Counted from the first letter of the stretch, positions 1-10,288 are shown. The stretch is DNA of 64,000 bases from Nocardioides kribbensis (GCF_015070375.1 NZ_JADCLL010000002.1:496001-560000), one strand, 5' to 3'. The notes: generated by a model from the letters alone, not told the origin. Numbers and translations are program-made.

Positions 1-1494
1 ACCTCGGAGGAGGCCGGCAAGGACTACATCGGCAACGCCGCCGTCCACGGCACGGTCGCCGTGGTCTTCGCCCAGCTTGAGATCGGCGGGGAGTCGCAGG
101 GCGTCCACGCCTTCGTGGTGCCGATCCGCGTCGACGGCGAGCCCGCACCGGGCGTGCGCATCGAGGACGACGGCCCCAAGATGGGCCTCGACGGGGTCGA
201 CAACGGCCGGCTGTGGGTCGACCACGTGCGGGTGCCGCGCACGAGCCTGCTCAACCGCTTCGCCGACGTCACGCCCGCCGGGGTCTACGAGAGTGCGATC
301 GAGAGCCCCAACCGCCGCTTCTTCACCATGCTGGGCACCCTCATCCAGGGCCGCGTCTGCGTCGGCGGCGCCGGCATCAACGCCGCCAAGGTCGCGATCG
401 CGATCGCGGTCAGGTACGGCGACCGGCGCCGCCAGTTCGAGGCCTCCGACCCCGAGCAGGAGGAGCTGCTGCTCGACTACGGCGTGCACCAGCGCCGGCT
501 GCTGCCGCTGCTGGCCCGCACCTACGCGCTCCACTTCGCCCAGGAGGTCGTCGCCGCCGACCTGCACGCCGTGGCCACCGCCGCCGGCGGCGACGAGGTC
601 GAGGCCGAGACGGCCAAGCGCGAGCTGGAGTCGCGTGCCGCCGGCACCAAGGCGCTCGGCACCTGGCACGCCACCCGCACCATCCAGGAGTGCCGTGAGG
701 CCTGCGGCGGCGCGGGCTACCTCGCCGAGAACCGCTTCGCCGCGCTCAAGGCCGACACCGACGTCTTCACCACCTTCGAGGGCGACAACACCGTGCTCAT
801 GCAGCTGGTGGCCAAGGGCCTGCTCACCGGCTACGCCAGCGAGTTCGAGGACATGGACCAGTTCGGCATGGTGCGCTTCGTCGCCGGCCTCGCCGTCGAG
901 ACCGTCGTGGAGAAGACGGCCGTGCACAAGCTGGTGCAGCGGCTGCGCGACGTCCTGCCCGGCGGCGACGAGTGGGACCAGGAGGCCGGGCTGCTCGACC
1001 CCGAGTACCAGCTCGGCATGCTCCGCTTCCGCGAGGAGCACATGGTCAGCGGCGTCGCGCGGCGCCTCAAGCGCGGCATCGACGGCGGCATGAACGCCGG
1101 CCAGGTCTTCTCGCGCGTGCAGGACCACGTGATCGGCGCGGCCCACGCCCACATGGAGCGGCTCGTGCTCGAGGCCTTCGTGGCCAAGGTGCGCGCCCTG
1201 CCCGACGGCGACCAGAAGGTGGCCCTCAACCTGCTCTGCGACCTGCACGCGCTCTCGGTCATCGAGGCCGACCGGGCGTGGTTCATGGAGCACGGCCGGC
1301 TCTCGGTGCAGCGCTCCAAGGCGATCAGCCGTGAGGTCTCCTCGCTGTGCCGCAAGGTCCGCCCGATCGCGGTCGACCTCGTCGACGCCCTCGGCGTGCC
1401 CGAGGAGATGCTGCGCTCGCCGGGCCTGGTCGGCCCCGTCGGCACCCCGCGCGAGTCCTCGGTGCGCGCCGCCGCGGAGCGGGCCGGGGCCTGA
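1..1494 (+). CDS. Acyl-CoA oxidase/dehydrogenase family protein, 5' end outside the window
   Basis: The reading frame is open from base 1 to the TGA at 1492-1494, so 497 C-terminal residues are visible and the N-terminus is missing. The stretch TTFEGDNTVLMQLV carries the Glu of the acyl-CoA oxidase-type active site, followed by a long C-terminal helical domain as in ACOX-like enzymes rather than the shorter acyl-CoA dehydrogenases. These FAD enzymes make the trans-2-enoyl-CoA in the first step of fatty acid beta-oxidation. Whether the electron acceptor is oxygen or an electron transfer flavoprotein cannot be read here. The next gene overlaps its stop codon, suggesting co-transcription. Confidence 0.85.
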   Translation, partial: TSEEAGKDYIGNAAVHGTVAVVFAQLEIGGESQGVHAFVVPIRVDGEPAPGVRIEDDGPKMGLDGVDNGRLWVDHVRVPRTSLLNRFADVTPAGVYESAIESPNRRFFTMLGTLIQGRVCVGGAGINAAKVAIAIAVRYGDRRRQFEASDPEQEELLLDYGVHQRRLLPLLARTYALHFAQEVVAADLHAVATAAGGDEVEAETAKRELESRAAGTKALGTWHATRTIQECREACGGAGYLAENRFAALKADTDVFTTFEGDNTVLMQLVAKGLLTGYASEFEDMDQFGMVRFVAGLAVETVVEKTAVHKLVQRLRDVLPGGDEWDQEAGLLDPEYQLGMLRFREEHMVSGVARRLKRGIDGGMNAGQVFSRVQDHVIGAAHAHMERLVLEAFVAKVRALPDGDQKVALNLLCDLHALSVIEADRAWFMEHGRLSVQRSKAISREVSSLCRKVRPIAVDLVDALGVPEEMLRSPGLVGPVGTPRESSVRAAAERAGA

Positions 1495-2264
1495 TGGCGC
1501 GCCCGCGCGGGCCGGCCCGCCTGGTCTCCGCCGTCGGCGGTGCGCTCGGCTCGGCGTACGTCGGGGCGCGTGCGGCCGGCGGGCAGGTCGCGCGCCTGCC
1601 CGGGCGGGTCACCGGCGGCTGGGAGGGCGACCCGCTGTGGGGTGCGTTCTACGACTGGACCGTCGAGCACCCCGGCGTCGGCGGGCCGCTGTGGCGCCTG
1701 GGCCTGGGCACCGACCAGCAGCTGCTCTTCACCGCCGCCGAGGAGGTCGGCCACCTGCCCGACGGCGCCCGCGTGCTCGACGTGCCGTGCGGCGGCGGGG
1801 TGGCGCTGCGCTCGCTGCGCGCCGACCAGCAGGTGGAGGTGGTGGCCGTCGACATCGCCGAGGTGATGCTCGAGCGGACCCGTCGCGCCGCCCACGACCG
1901 CAAGGTCGACCACCTGGTCACCACGGTGGCCGCCGACGTGGCCGACCTGCCCTTCGACGACGCCTCCTTCGACCTCGTCGTCAGCCTCATGGGGCTGCAC
2001 TGCTTCCCCGACCCCGCCGCGGCGGTGGCCGAGCTCGCGCGGGTGCTGCGGCCCGGCGGCGTGCTCAGCGCGAGCCTGCTGCTGCGCGGCACCGTGCCGG
2101 CGCTGTCACCGGCCTGGCAGGTCGGCCGCGCCAGCGGGCTGCTCGGGCCGGGCTGCTCCAGCGTCGAGCTGCGCAGCTGGCTGGCCCGCGGCGGCGTCCA
2201 GGACGTCACCCTCCAGGTCAGCGGCGCCGTGGCCTACGTGCGCGGCGTCCGCCGCCGCCCCTGA
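1494..2264 (+). CDS. Class I SAM-dependent methyltransferase
   Basis: This 256-residue protein starts with an ATG that overlaps the stop of the preceding gene (TGATG), a coupling arrangement. The SAM-binding motif I reads VLDVPCGGG near residue 98, followed by an acidic motif VAVDIAE and the post-I region LPFDDASFDLVVS typical of Methyltransf_11 enzymes. About 55 residues precede the core and contain a short hydrophobic stretch. The substrate is not evident. A strong inverted repeat lies just beyond the stop codon. Confidence 0.8.
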   Translation: MARPRGPARLVSAVGGALGSAYVGARAAGGQVARLPGRVTGGWEGDPLWGAFYDWTVEHPGVGGPLWRLGLGTDQQLLFTAAEEVGHLPDGARVLDVPCGGGVALRSLRADQQVEVVAVDIAEVMLERTRRAAHDRKVDHLVTTVAADVADLPFDDASFDLVVSLMGLHCFPDPAAAVAELARVLRPGGVLSASLLLRGTVPALSPAWQVGRASGLLGPGCSSVELRSWLARGGVQDVTLQVSGAVAYVRGVRRRP

Positions 2265-2270
2265 CGCACC

Positions 2271-2304
2271 GCAGCCCCCGCCCGGGTGACCGGACGGGGG
2301 CTGC
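2271..2304. terminator. Bidirectional hairpin between convergent genes
   Basis: A perfect 10-bp stem (GCAGCCCCCG at 2271-2280 with CGGGGGCTGC at 2295-2304) sits between the converging methyltransferase and ppa genes. There is no T run, which is usual for terminator hairpins in very GC-rich actinobacteria. Confidence 0.65.
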
Positions 2305-2318
2305 GGGAGGGCGTCGGC

Positions 2319-2810
2319 TCAGTGGCCGGTCTTCTTGAAGCGCTCGAAGGAGGCGTGGACCTCGGCCTCGGCCTCGGTGCGGCCGACCCACTCCGCGCCC
2401 TCGACGGACTTGCCGGGCTCGAGGTCCTTGTAGACCTCGAAGAAGTGCTGGATCTCGAGGCGGTCGAACTTCGAGACGTGGCTGATGTCGCGCAGGTGCT
2501 CCTGGCGCGGGTCGGTCGCCGGCACGCAGAGGACCTTGTCGTCGCCGCCGGCCTCGTCGGTCATGCGGAACATGCCGATCGCGCGGCACTTGATCAGGCA
2601 GCCCGGGAAGGTCGGCTCCTGGAGGATGACCAGGGCGTCGAGCGGGTCGCCGTCCATGCCGAGGGTGTCCTCGATGTAGCCGTAGTCGGCGGGGTACTGC
2701 GTGGAGGTGAAGAGGGTGCGGTCCAGGCGGATGCGCCCCGACTCGTGGTCGACCTCGTACTTGTTGCGCTGACCCTTGGGGATCTCCACGAGCACGTCGA
2801 ACTCCAGCAC
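2319..2810 (-). CDS. ppa: Inorganic pyrophosphatase, family I
   Basis: The enzyme hydrolyses pyrophosphate from biosynthetic reactions, pulling them forward; it is cytosolic and Mg-dependent. The 163-residue product has the family I signatures [17 protein letters not shown] near the N-terminus and the acidic DGDPLDALV motif of the active site. I place the start at GTG 2810: a GGAGG Shine-Dalgarno lies 6 bases upstream and the protein then begins directly with the conserved [13 protein letters not shown], whereas the longer open frame adds about 39 non-conserved residues. It diverges from the penicillin-binding protein gene, as ppa does in M. tuberculosis (Rv3628 and Rv3627c). Confidence 0.95.
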   Translation of the reverse strand: MLEFDVLVEIPKGQRNKYEVDHESGRIRLDRTLFTSTQYPADYGYIEDTLGMDGDPLDALVILQEPTFPGCLIKCRAIGMFRMTDEAGGDDKVLCVPATDPRQEHLRDISHVSKFDRLEIQHFFEVYKDLEPGKSVEGAEWVGRTEAEAEVHASFERFKKTGH

Positions 2811-2962
2811 AGTCAGCCTCCGCTTGTGTCGGCCCGTCGTGGGCCGGATGTCGGTGGGCCCTCGACCGGTCGGGTCGGGGGCCAGGTCCTCGGGCCCGAC
2901 GTGGGCCCGGCGGCGATTGTCGCGCACAATGACCCGAAACGCTGCAGCGGGAAGGGGTTTCG

Positions 2963-4456
2963 GTGGGTCGACGTGACGCAGGCCACGCTCCGCGGCGGCG
3001 TGGCGGGCGCCTCGTGGCGGTGGTCCTCGTGCTCGCGCTCGGCGCCGGCGGGGCCGCGGCGTGGCGCACCGGCGTGCTCGACGACGCCGCCCGCGAGGTC
3101 GGCGACCGCCTCGCCGCGCTCACCGGCGACCCCGCGCCCGGACCCGACGACCCCTCCCGCGTCCCGCCGCCCGACGGCCTCGACCTCCCCGACCTCGACG
3201 AGCCGGCGCCCGTCGCCGCCGAGGCCGACCCGCGCGCCCTCGACCGTGCCGCCGTACGACGCACGCTCGCGGCCGCGCTCGGCGACCGCGACCTCGGGCG
3301 CCACGTGGTCGCCGCGGTGGCCGGCCTCGGCGACGGCGCCGCGGGGTCGGCGCCGGTGGGCCTGGTGGCCCGCGGGCGGACGCCGGCCGCCGTGCCCGCC
3401 TCCACCACCAAGCTGCTCACCGCCGTGGGCGCGCTCAGCGTGCTCGACCCCGCGACCACCTTCGAGACCCGGGTCGTGCGCCGCGGGTCGACGCTGACCC
3501 TCGTCGGCGGGGGAGACCCGTTCCTGGCCCGGACCCCGGCGGCTGCCGAGGGCGCGGCGTACCCCCGGCGGGCCGACGTGACCACGCTGGCGCGCCGCAC
3601 GGCCGCGGCGCTGCGGGGCACGGGCGCCGCACCGCTGCGCCTCACCTACGACGCCAGCCTCTTCACCGGCCCCGCGGTCAACCCGTCGTGGCCCGCCGAC
3701 TACGTGCCCGACGGGGTCGTGGCGCCGATCTCGGCGCTGTGGGTCGACGAGGGCCGTCCCGCCGGCGGCGTCGGCCGCGTGGCCGACCCGGCGCGCGAGG
3801 CCGCCGACGTCTTCGCGGCCGCGCTGCGACAGGCCGGCGTGGCGGTGCAGGGCCGCCCGCGGCGCGCCCAGGCCGCGGTCGGTGCCGACCCGGTGGCCGA
3901 GGTGAGCAGCGCGCCGCTGCCCGAGATCGTCGACCAGCTGCTCCAGGTCAGCGACAACGAGGCCACCGAGGTGCTGCTGCGCCACGTCGGCCTGGCCAGC
4001 GGGGGAGAGGGCAGCAGCGCGGCCGGGGTGGCCGGCGTCGCCGAGGTGCTGCGCGACCTCGGCGTGCCGGTGCCGGTGCGCCAGCTCGACGGCAGCGGGC
4101 TGTCGCGGGAGAACCTCATCGCCCCCGAGACGCTGGTCGGCGTGCTGCGCGCGGTCGGCACCTCCGCCGAGGACTCCCCGCTGCGCGCCGTGCTCGGCGG
4201 CCTGCCGGTGGCCGGCTTCACCGGCTCGCTCGCGCTGCGCTTCGACGACGTGGCCCCGGACGCGGTCGGCGGCGTGCGCGCCAAGACCGGCACCCTCACC
4301 GGGGTGAGCAGCCTGGCCGGCGTCGCGGTCGACCGCCGGGGCACGCCGCTGGTCTTCGCGCTGATGGCCGACCGGATCCGCGAGGTCGACACCCTCGACG
4401 CCCGGGCCGCCCTCGACCGCGCCGCCGCCGCCCTCGCGGCCTGCACCTGCTCGTGA
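2963..4456 (+). CDS. dacB: D-alanyl-D-alanine carboxypeptidase/endopeptidase (PBP4 type, S13)
   Basis: This 497-residue cell-wall enzyme trims peptide stems of peptidoglycan outside the membrane. An N-terminal basic segment is followed by a hydrophobic helix (about residues 15-32). The three penicillin-binding motifs are in place: SxxK as STTK at about 147-150, SDN at about 330-332 and KTG at about 441-443. The GTG start has a purine-rich GAAGGGG about six bases upstream. Its position beside ppa and upstream of the zincin gene and tilS is the conserved actinobacterial order. Confidence 0.9.
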   Translation: MGRRDAGHAPRRRGGRLVAVVLVLALGAGGAAAWRTGVLDDAAREVGDRLAALTGDPAPGPDDPSRVPPPDGLDLPDLDEPAPVAAEADPRALDRAAVRRTLAAALGDRDLGRHVVAAVAGLGDGAAGSAPVGLVARGRTPAAVPASTTKLLTAVGALSVLDPATTFETRVVRRGSTLTLVGGGDPFLARTPAAAEGAAYPRRADVTTLARRTAAALRGTGAAPLRLTYDASLFTGPAVNPSWPADYVPDGVVAPISALWVDEGRPAGGVGRVADPAREAADVFAAALRQAGVAVQGRPRRAQAAVGADPVAEVSSAPLPEIVDQLLQVSDNEATEVLLRHVGLASGGEGSSAAGVAGVAEVLRDLGVPVPVRQLDGSGLSRENLIAPETLVGVLRAVGTSAEDSPLRAVLGGLPVAGFTGSLALRFDDVAPDAVGGVRAKTGTLTGVSSLAGVAVDRRGTPLVFALMADRIREVDTLDARAALDRAAAALAACTCS

Positions 4457-4483
4457 CCCGCGCCCGGGTCAGGTCGCCACGGA

Positions 4484-4489
4484 TAGGTT
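4484..4489 (+). promoter_or_regulatory. -10 element TAGGTT for a leaderless transcript
   Basis: TAGGTT ends 7 bases before the ATG at 4497, so transcription should begin at or next to the start codon. No good -35 hexamer is visible. Confidence 0.5.
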
Positions 4490-4496
4490 CGGGGCC

Positions 4497-5552
4497 ATGA
4501 GCACCCCCACGCCGGAGACCCCGGAGATCATCGACTGGGACCTCGCGGTCTCGCTGGGCTCGCGCCTGGCCGGCGACGGCCCCACGGTCGGGCGGGCCGA
4601 GGCGACGGCCGTCGTGGAGGAGCTGCGCGCCGGCGCCCACCGCTCCACCGGGCTGGTGCGCGACTTCACCGGCCTCGACGCCCCCGACGGCACCGCGCCG
4701 GTCCTCGTGGTCGACCGTGCCGGGTGGGTGCAGGCCAACGCCGACGGCTTCAAGGCGGTGCTGGCCCCGGTCGTGGCCAAGCTGGTGGAGAAGAAGCCCC
4801 CCTCGGGGCTCTCGCTGGCCCTGGGCTCGCGGATCACCGGTCTCGAGGTCGGCGGGCTGCTCGGCTTCCTCGGCGGCAAGGTGCTGGGCCAGTTCGACCC
4901 GTTCTTCGCCCCGTCGGGCCGGCTGCTGCTGGTCGCCCCCAACATCGTGCACGTCGAGCGGGAGCTGGGCGTCGACCCCACCGACTTCCGGCTCTGGGTC
5001 TGCCTGCACGAGGAGACCCACCGCGTGCAGTTCACCGCCGTGCCCTGGATGCGCGACCACCTCTTCTCCCTGGTCGGCCAGGTCGCCGACACCATGGACT
5101 CCTCCCGCATGCTCGACGACGGCCTCAAGCGGGTCAGCGAGGTGCTGCGCTCGCGCGGTCGCGACGGCGAGGGCGGCTCGCTGATGGACCTGGTGAGCAG
5201 CCCCGAGCAGAAGGAGCTGATGGACCGGGTCACCGGCGTCATGAGCCTGCTCGAGGGCCACGCCGACGTGGTCATGGACGGCGTCGGCCCCCGCGTCATC
5301 CCGAGCGTCGAGCACATCCGCGGCCGCTTCGACGAGCGCCGCAAGGGCGTCGGCGCCCTCGACCGCCTGTTGCGCCGCCTGCTCGGCCTCGACGCCAAGA
5401 TGGCGCAGTACCGCGACGGCGCCGCCTTCGTGCGCACCGTCGTCGACCGGGTCGGCATGGAGCAGTTCAACGCCGTGTGGGCCGGCCCGCAGAACCTCCC
5501 GAGCAAGGCCGAGATCCACGACCCGTCCGCCTGGGTCGCCCGGGTCCTCTGA
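4497..5552 (+). CDS. Zinc-dependent metalloprotease-like protein (DUF2342 family)
   Basis: A 351-residue protein with the zincin signature HEETH at about residues 171-175, inside the conserved LHEETHRVQF context, and a downstream LEGHADVVMDGVG segment that supplies further conserved acidic and His residues. This matches the actinobacterial DUF2342 family, sometimes labelled as coenzyme F420 biosynthesis associated. The natural substrate is unknown. There is no signal peptide. It sits between dacB and tilS as Rv3626c does in M. tuberculosis. A -10-like TAGGTT ends 7 bases before the ATG, so translation is probably leaderless. Confidence 0.8.
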   Translation: MSTPTPETPEIIDWDLAVSLGSRLAGDGPTVGRAEATAVVEELRAGAHRSTGLVRDFTGLDAPDGTAPVLVVDRAGWVQANADGFKAVLAPVVAKLVEKKPPSGLSLALGSRITGLEVGGLLGFLGGKVLGQFDPFFAPSGRLLLVAPNIVHVERELGVDPTDFRLWVCLHEETHRVQFTAVPWMRDHLFSLVGQVADTMDSSRMLDDGLKRVSEVLRSRGRDGEGGSLMDLVSSPEQKELMDRVTGVMSLLEGHADVVMDGVGPRVIPSVEHIRGRFDERRKGVGALDRLLRRLLGLDAKMAQYRDGAAFVRTVVDRVGMEQFNAVWAGPQNLPSKAEIHDPSAWVARVL

Positions 5553-5572
5553 GACCGGCCGGGTCGAGCGCG

Positions 5573-6559
5573 ATGCCCAGGCTGCACCCCGCGGTCGCCG
5601 CGGTCCGCCTCGCCGTACGCCGGGAGCTGGCCGACCTCCCGGCGGGCGCGACGGTGGTGGTGGCCTGCTCCGGCGGGCCCGACTCGCTCGCGCTGCTGGC
5701 CGCCACGGTGCACGAGTCGCGGGCGGGGGGCTGGCGCGTCGTCGGGGTCACGGTCGACCACGGCCTGCAGGAGGGCTCGGCCGAGCAGGCCGCCCGCGTG
5801 GTGGAGCAGATGGCCGCGCTGGGCGCCGACGAGACGGCGGGGGCGCGGGTGCAGGTCGTGCTCGACGGCGAGGGTCCCGAGGGAGCGGCGCGGCGGGCCC
5901 GCTACGCCGTGCTCGACCGGGTCGGCGCCCACTTCGACGCCGCCGCGGTGCTGCTCGGCCACACCCGCGACGACCAGGCCGAGACGGTGCTGCTGGGGCT
6001 GGCCCGCGGCTCCGGCGCCCGCTCCCTGGCCGGGATGCGCCGCCGCTTCGACCGCTACCGCCGCCCGCTGCTCGAGGTCGCCCGCGACGACACGGTCACC
6101 GCCTGCCAGGTCGAGGGCCTCGACGTCTGGGACGACCCGCACAACCACGACCCGGGCTACGCGCGGGTCCGGGTGCGCCGCGCCGTGCTGCCCGCCCTCG
6201 AGGAGCACCTGGGCCCCGGCGTGGCCGCGGCCCTGGCCCGCACGGCCGAGCAGCTGCGCGCCGACGCCGACCTGCTCGACGACCTCGCCGAGGTCGAGCA
6301 CGCCCGGCTGGTCCGCCCCGACGGCGCCCTGCCGGTGGCCGAGCTCGCCGACCGGCCCGACGCCCTGCGCCGCCGCGTCCTGCGCCTGGCCGCCCTCGAC
6401 GCCGGGGCACCGGCCGCCGAGCTCCTCCACGAGCACGTGCGCGCCCTCGACGCGCTCGTCACCGACTGGCACGGCCAGCGCTGGATCGACCTCCCCGGGC
6501 CCCTGCGCGGCACCCGCGCCGACGGCCTGCTGCGGATCACGGCGCCCCCGGTGGCCTGA
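5573..6559 (+). CDS. tilS: tRNA(Ile)-lysidine synthase
   Basis: TilS attaches lysine to C34 of the CAU-anticodon tRNA-Ile, switching it to read AUA. The 328-residue protein has the ATP-pyrophosphatase P-loop SGGPDS at about residues 33-38, the HTRDDQAET motif, and RVRRAVLPALE typical of TilS. It is a short form with a reduced C-terminal domain, as in other actinobacteria. The chosen ATG at 5573 begins 20 bases after the preceding gene. It is followed by hpt in the usual tilS-hpt-ftsH-folE order, with one extra secreted-protein gene in between. Confidence 0.92.
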   Translation: MPRLHPAVAAVRLAVRRELADLPAGATVVVACSGGPDSLALLAATVHESRAGGWRVVGVTVDHGLQEGSAEQAARVVEQMAALGADETAGARVQVVLDGEGPEGAARRARYAVLDRVGAHFDAAAVLLGHTRDDQAETVLLGLARGSGARSLAGMRRRFDRYRRPLLEVARDDTVTACQVEGLDVWDDPHNHDPGYARVRVRRAVLPALEEHLGPGVAAALARTAEQLRADADLLDDLAEVEHARLVRPDGALPVAELADRPDALRRRVLRLAALDAGAPAAELLHEHVRALDALVTDWHGQRWIDLPGPLRGTRADGLLRITAPPVA

Positions 6560-6745
6560 CCGGGCCCGACCGGGACGGGCGGTCCAGACCGCTCGACGTC
6601 CCGCGGGCAGGGCTGGGCGAACGCCTCAGGTCGGCGACCCGGCGTGCCGATGGTCTGCGTGGCAGCCCCCCGGCCGCCCCCGGCCCACCCCGCCGGACCC
6701 GACCCCCTCGGGCCCCCGCCCGCCGCTCCCCCCGGAGACCCCCCG

Positions 6746-7456
6746 ATGAAGATGCTCACGACCTCGCTCGTCGCCGCCGCCACCCTCGCCGCCACGGCGA
6801 TGCTCGCTCCCGGCACCACGGCCACCGCGTCCAGCCTGGGCGTCGCCCCCCGGGTCGCCGGCACGGGCGGGGCGATGGTGCAGGGCGCGGTCGTCGACCA
6901 GCGCGGTCGCCACGTCGACGACGTCGAGGTGCGCGCCGTCGACCTGGCCACCGGCGACGTCGTGGCCAGCGACCTGTCCTACGCCTCGCCCGACAACGAC
7001 ATCGCGCACGGCTACTTCGCCCTGCGTGTGCGCAGCGGCAGCTACGAGGTCACCTTCTCCAAGCCCGGCTACGACACGGAGACCGTCGTCGTCGACCGCG
7101 CCCGCCGCGAGAAGGCCGGCATCGGCGAGGTCGAGCTGACCAAGCGGCCGGTCGCCTCCGACACCGACGCCCGTGCCCCGCGCCGCGTCGAGCTCGGCGA
7201 CAAGGTGCGCGTCAGCGTGCGCGTGAGCGCCGCCGGCGACCCCGCGACCCCCAGCGGCTCCGTCGTGCTCACCGCCGGTCGTCGCGTCGTCGAGCGCGGC
7301 CAGCTGCGCGACAACGGCACCGTCGTGCTCGACCTGGGTCGTCTCGGCCGGGGCGACTACACCTTCGTCGCCAGCTACGCCGGCAACGACCTGCTCAAGG
7401 GCTCCAGCTCCGCGCGGGTGCCGGTCGAGGTCTACAAGCCCCGCCGTCGCCACTGA
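6746..7456 (+). CDS. Secreted protein with carboxypeptidase-regulatory-like and Ig-like domains
   Basis: The 236-residue product begins MKMLTTSLVAAATLAATAMLA, a clear Sec signal peptide ending near TATAS. Residues of about 45-115 (VQGAVVDQRGRHVDDVEV to GSYEVTFSKPGYDTETVVV) form a carboxypeptidase-regulatory-like beta sandwich. Residues of about 130-230 (SGSVVLTAGRRVVERGQL to YTFVASYAGNDLLKGSSS) resemble a bacterial Ig-like Big_3_5 repeat. Such proteins are surface or cell-wall associated; no enzyme motif is seen. The start at ATG 6746 follows CCGGAGA. It interrupts the otherwise standard tilS-hpt spacing. Confidence 0.75.
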   Translation: MKMLTTSLVAAATLAATAMLAPGTTATASSLGVAPRVAGTGGAMVQGAVVDQRGRHVDDVEVRAVDLATGDVVASDLSYASPDNDIAHGYFALRVRSGSYEVTFSKPGYDTETVVVDRARREKAGIGEVELTKRPVASDTDARAPRRVELGDKVRVSVRVSAAGDPATPSGSVVLTAGRRVVERGQLRDNGTVVLDLGRLGRGDYTFVASYAGNDLLKGSSSARVPVEVYKPRRRH

Positions 7457-7486
7457 CCCGCCGTCGCCGCCGACCCGCAGCGCCCC

Positions 7487-7492
7487 TAGGCT
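7487..7492 (+). promoter_or_regulatory. -10 element TAGGCT for leaderless hpt
   Basis: TAGGCT ends 7 bases before the hpt ATG at 7500. A leaderless transcript is likely; no convincing -35 is present. Confidence 0.5.
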
Positions 7493-7499
7493 CTGCGCC

Positions 7500-8051
7500 A
7501 TGGACTCTGCCCACGTGGAGAACGACCTCGTCAACGTGCTGTTCACCGAGGCCCAGATCCAGGAGCGGCTCGGTGAGCTCGCCGCCCGGATCGAGGACGA
7601 CTACGCCGGCAAGGACCTGCTGATCGTCGGCATCCTGCGCGGTGCGGTGATGGTGATGGCCGACATGGCCCGCAGCTTCAGCCGCCACCTCGAGATGGAC
7701 TGGATGGCGGTGTCGTCCTACGGCTCCGGCACCAAGTCGAGCGGCGTCGTGCGGATCCTCAAGGACCTCGACACCGACATCTCCGGGCGTCACGTGATCA
7801 TCGTCGACGAGATCATCGACACCGGCCTGACCCTGTCGTGGCTGACCTCCAACCTCACCAGCCGCAACCCCGCGAGCGTGGAGATCTGCACCCTGCTGCG
7901 CAAGCCCGAGGCCCTGCAGATGCCCGTCGACGTCAAGTACGTCGGCTGGGACATCCCCAACGAGTTCGTCGTGGGCTACGGGCTGGACTACAAGGAGCAG
8001 TACCGCAACCTGCGCGACATCGGCACGCTCGCGCCGCACGTCTACTCCTGA
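7500..8051 (+). CDS. hpt: Hypoxanthine phosphoribosyltransferase
   Basis: This 183-residue purine salvage enzyme converts hypoxanthine or guanine plus PRPP to IMP or GMP. The PRPP-binding signature HVIIVDEIIDTGLTLSW is intact, the N-terminal region has the expected LIVGILRGAVMVMADMAR, and the substrate loop VGWDIPNEFVVGYGLDY is the usual C-terminal base-recognition segment. It lies directly upstream of ftsH, as in most actinobacteria and many Firmicutes. Confidence 0.95.
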   Translation: MDSAHVENDLVNVLFTEAQIQERLGELAARIEDDYAGKDLLIVGILRGAVMVMADMARSFSRHLEMDWMAVSSYGSGTKSSGVVRILKDLDTDISGRHVIIVDEIIDTGLTLSWLTSNLTSRNPASVEICTLLRKPEALQMPVDVKYVGWDIPNEFVVGYGLDYKEQYRNLRDIGTLAPHVYS

Positions 8052-8101
8052 CCGCCGCCCCACCGGGCCCGGCCGGGCCGAGCGGGCCGACCCGGCGCCG
8101 C

Positions 8102-8138
8102 GTCTCTCAGGCCGCTCTCAACCGAGCGCCTGAGAGAC
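8102..8138 (+). terminator. Long bulged hairpin between hpt and ftsH
   Basis: GTCTCTCAGG (8102-8111) pairs with CCTGAGAGAC (8129-8138), and inside it CGCTC (8113-8117) pairs with GAGCG (8124-8128), giving a 15-bp stem with one bulged C and a six-base loop. It could end the hpt transcript or form part of the ftsH 5' leader. No T run follows. Confidence 0.55.
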
Positions 8139-8199
8139 TGGACCACGCCTGCCACCTGTACCGTCGTGGGTTCAGCCGTGCACAAGACGAGAGAAGTCC

Positions 8200-10284
8200 G
8201 TGAAGCGCATTTTCAAGGGTCCCTGGTTGTGGATCGTCGTCGCCGTGGTGGGTGTCCTGCTCGCCCTGCAGTTCCTCGCGCCCAACAGCGGTGGCGACGA
8301 GATCGACGCCTCGACGATGAGCAAGTACATCGCCGACGGCGACGTCAAGGAGATCACCTTCGTCGGGGGTGACCAGCAGATCAAGGCCGTCCTCGACGAC
8401 GGCGTGCGCGACGAGGGCTCCGAGGTCACCACCTACTGGATCAACGGCACCCAGCGCGACCTCGTCAACGCCGCGCAGGCGCAGTACCGCGCCGGCACGA
8501 TCGACGACGTCAAGACCGAGATCTCGCGACCCAGCCTGCTCAGCTCGTTCCTCTTCTCCGTGCTGCCCATCGTGATCATCGTGATCATCTTCCTGTGGCT
8601 GCTCAACAGCATGCAGGGCGGCGGCGGCCGCGGCGTCATGCAGTTCGCCAAGTCCAAGGCCAAGCTGATCTCCAAGGACATGCCGAAGTCGACGTTCAAC
8701 GACGTGGCCGGCTGCGAGGAGGCCATCGAGGAGCTCGGCGAGATCAAGGAGTTCCTCCAGGAGCCGGCGAAGTTCCAGGCCGTCGGGGCCAAGATCCCCA
8801 AGGGCGTGCTGCTCTACGGCCCTCCCGGCACCGGCAAGACCCTGCTGGCGCGCGCCGTGGCCGGCGAGGCCGGCGTGCCCTTCTACTCCATCTCCGGCTC
8901 CGACTTCGTCGAGATGTTCGTCGGTGTCGGCGCCTCCCGCGTGCGCGACCTGTTCGAGCAGGCCAAGGAGAACGCCCCGGCCATCGTCTTCATCGACGAG
9001 ATCGACGCCGTGGGTCGTCACCGCGGCGCCGGCATGGGCGGCGGCCACGACGAGCGCGAGCAGACCCTCAACCAGCTGCTCGTCGAGATGGACGGCTTCG
9101 ACGTGCGCGGCGGGGTCATCCTCATCGCCGCCACCAACCGCCCCGACGTGCTCGACCCCGCGCTGCTGCGCCCGGGCCGCTTCGACCGCCAGATCCAGGT
9201 CGACGCCCCCGACCTCTCGGGGCGCCACCAGATCCTCCAGGTGCACTCGCGCGGCAAGCCCATGTCGCCCGACATCGACCTGCTCTCCGTGGCGCGCCGC
9301 ACCCCGGGCTTCACCGGCGCCGACCTGGCCAACGTGCTCAACGAGGCGGCGCTGCTCACCGCGCGCACCAACGACAAGCTGATCACCGACGCCGCCCTCG
9401 ACGAGGCCATCGACCGCGTCATCGCCGGCCCGCAGCGCCGCACCCGCCTGATGAGCGAGAAGGAGAAGCTCATCACGGCCTACCACGAGGGCGGCCACGC
9501 CCTCGTCGCCGCTGCCCTGCCCGGCACCGACCCGGTGCACAAGATCACGATCCTCCCGCGCGGTCGCGCGCTGGGCTACACGATGGTGCTGCCCGACGAG
9601 GACAAGTACTCCCAGACCCGCTCGGAGATGCTCGACAAGCTGGCCTACATGCTCGGCGGGCGCGCCGCGGAGGAGATGATCTTCCACGACCCCACCACCG
9701 GCGCCGGCAACGACATCGAGAAGGCCACCAACCTCGCGCGGGCCATGGTCACCCAGTACGGCATGACCGACCGCCTCGGGGCCATCAAGCTCGGCGAGAC
9801 CCAGGGCGAGCCGTTCCTGGGCCGCGACATGGGCCACTCGCGCAACTACTCCGAGGACGTCGCCGCGATCGTCGACGAGGAGACGAAGAACTTCCTCGCC
9901 GTCGCCCACCAGGAGGCCTTCGACATCCTCGAGGAGAACCGCGACGTGCTCGACGCCCTCGTGCTCGAGCTGCTCGACAAGGAGACCCTCGACAAGGCCG
10001 AGGTGGCCCGCGTCTTCGAGCCGCTGCGCCGCCGCCCGGTGCGCCCGGCCTGGACCGGCTCGCCCGACCGTCGCCCCTCCGACATCCCGGCCGTGGAGAT
10101 CCCTCAGGCCATCCGCGACCGCGCCCGCAGCAACGGCGCCCCCGCCGACCAACCCGCCGGCGTCGTGCTGACCCCGCCCGGGGCCGGCGGCGACGTCCAC
10201 GGCGACCCCGGCCTCGGCCCCGACGGCACCCCGCCGGCGCCTCCCACCCCGCCGAGCCCCGGCTCGCCCACGCAGCAGGGATGA
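8200..10284 (+). CDS. ftsH: ATP-dependent zinc metalloprotease FtsH
   Basis: This 694-residue membrane-anchored AAA+ protease degrades misassembled membrane proteins and selected soluble substrates. Two transmembrane helices (about 8-26 and 114-135) flank a short extracytoplasmic domain. Walker A GPPGTGKT is at about 207-214, Walker B is [10 protein letters not shown], and the second region of homology contains RPGRFDRQI. The zinc site HEGGH is at about 429-433. The C-terminal 80 residues are a Pro-rich tail, common in actinobacterial FtsH. The GTG start is preceded by GAGAAG. It ends 4 bases before folE. Confidence 0.97.
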   Translation: MKRIFKGPWLWIVVAVVGVLLALQFLAPNSGGDEIDASTMSKYIADGDVKEITFVGGDQQIKAVLDDGVRDEGSEVTTYWINGTQRDLVNAAQAQYRAGTIDDVKTEISRPSLLSSFLFSVLPIVIIVIIFLWLLNSMQGGGGRGVMQFAKSKAKLISKDMPKSTFNDVAGCEEAIEELGEIKEFLQEPAKFQAVGAKIPKGVLLYGPPGTGKTLLARAVAGEAGVPFYSISGSDFVEMFVGVGASRVRDLFEQAKENAPAIVFIDEIDAVGRHRGAGMGGGHDEREQTLNQLLVEMDGFDVRGGVILIAATNRPDVLDPALLRPGRFDRQIQVDAPDLSGRHQILQVHSRGKPMSPDIDLLSVARRTPGFTGADLANVLNEAALLTARTNDKLITDAALDEAIDRVIAGPQRRTRLMSEKEKLITAYHEGGHALVAAALPGTDPVHKITILPRGRALGYTMVLPDEDKYSQTRSEMLDKLAYMLGGRAAEEMIFHDPTTGAGNDIEKATNLARAMVTQYGMTDRLGAIKLGETQGEPFLGRDMGHSRNYSEDVAAIVDEETKNFLAVAHQEAFDILEENRDVLDALVLELLDKETLDKAEVARVFEPLRRRPVRPAWTGSPDRRPSDIPAVEIPQAIRDRARSNGAPADQPAGVVLTPPGAGGDVHGDPGLGPDGTPPAPPTPPSPGSPTQQG

Positions 10285-10288
10285 CCTC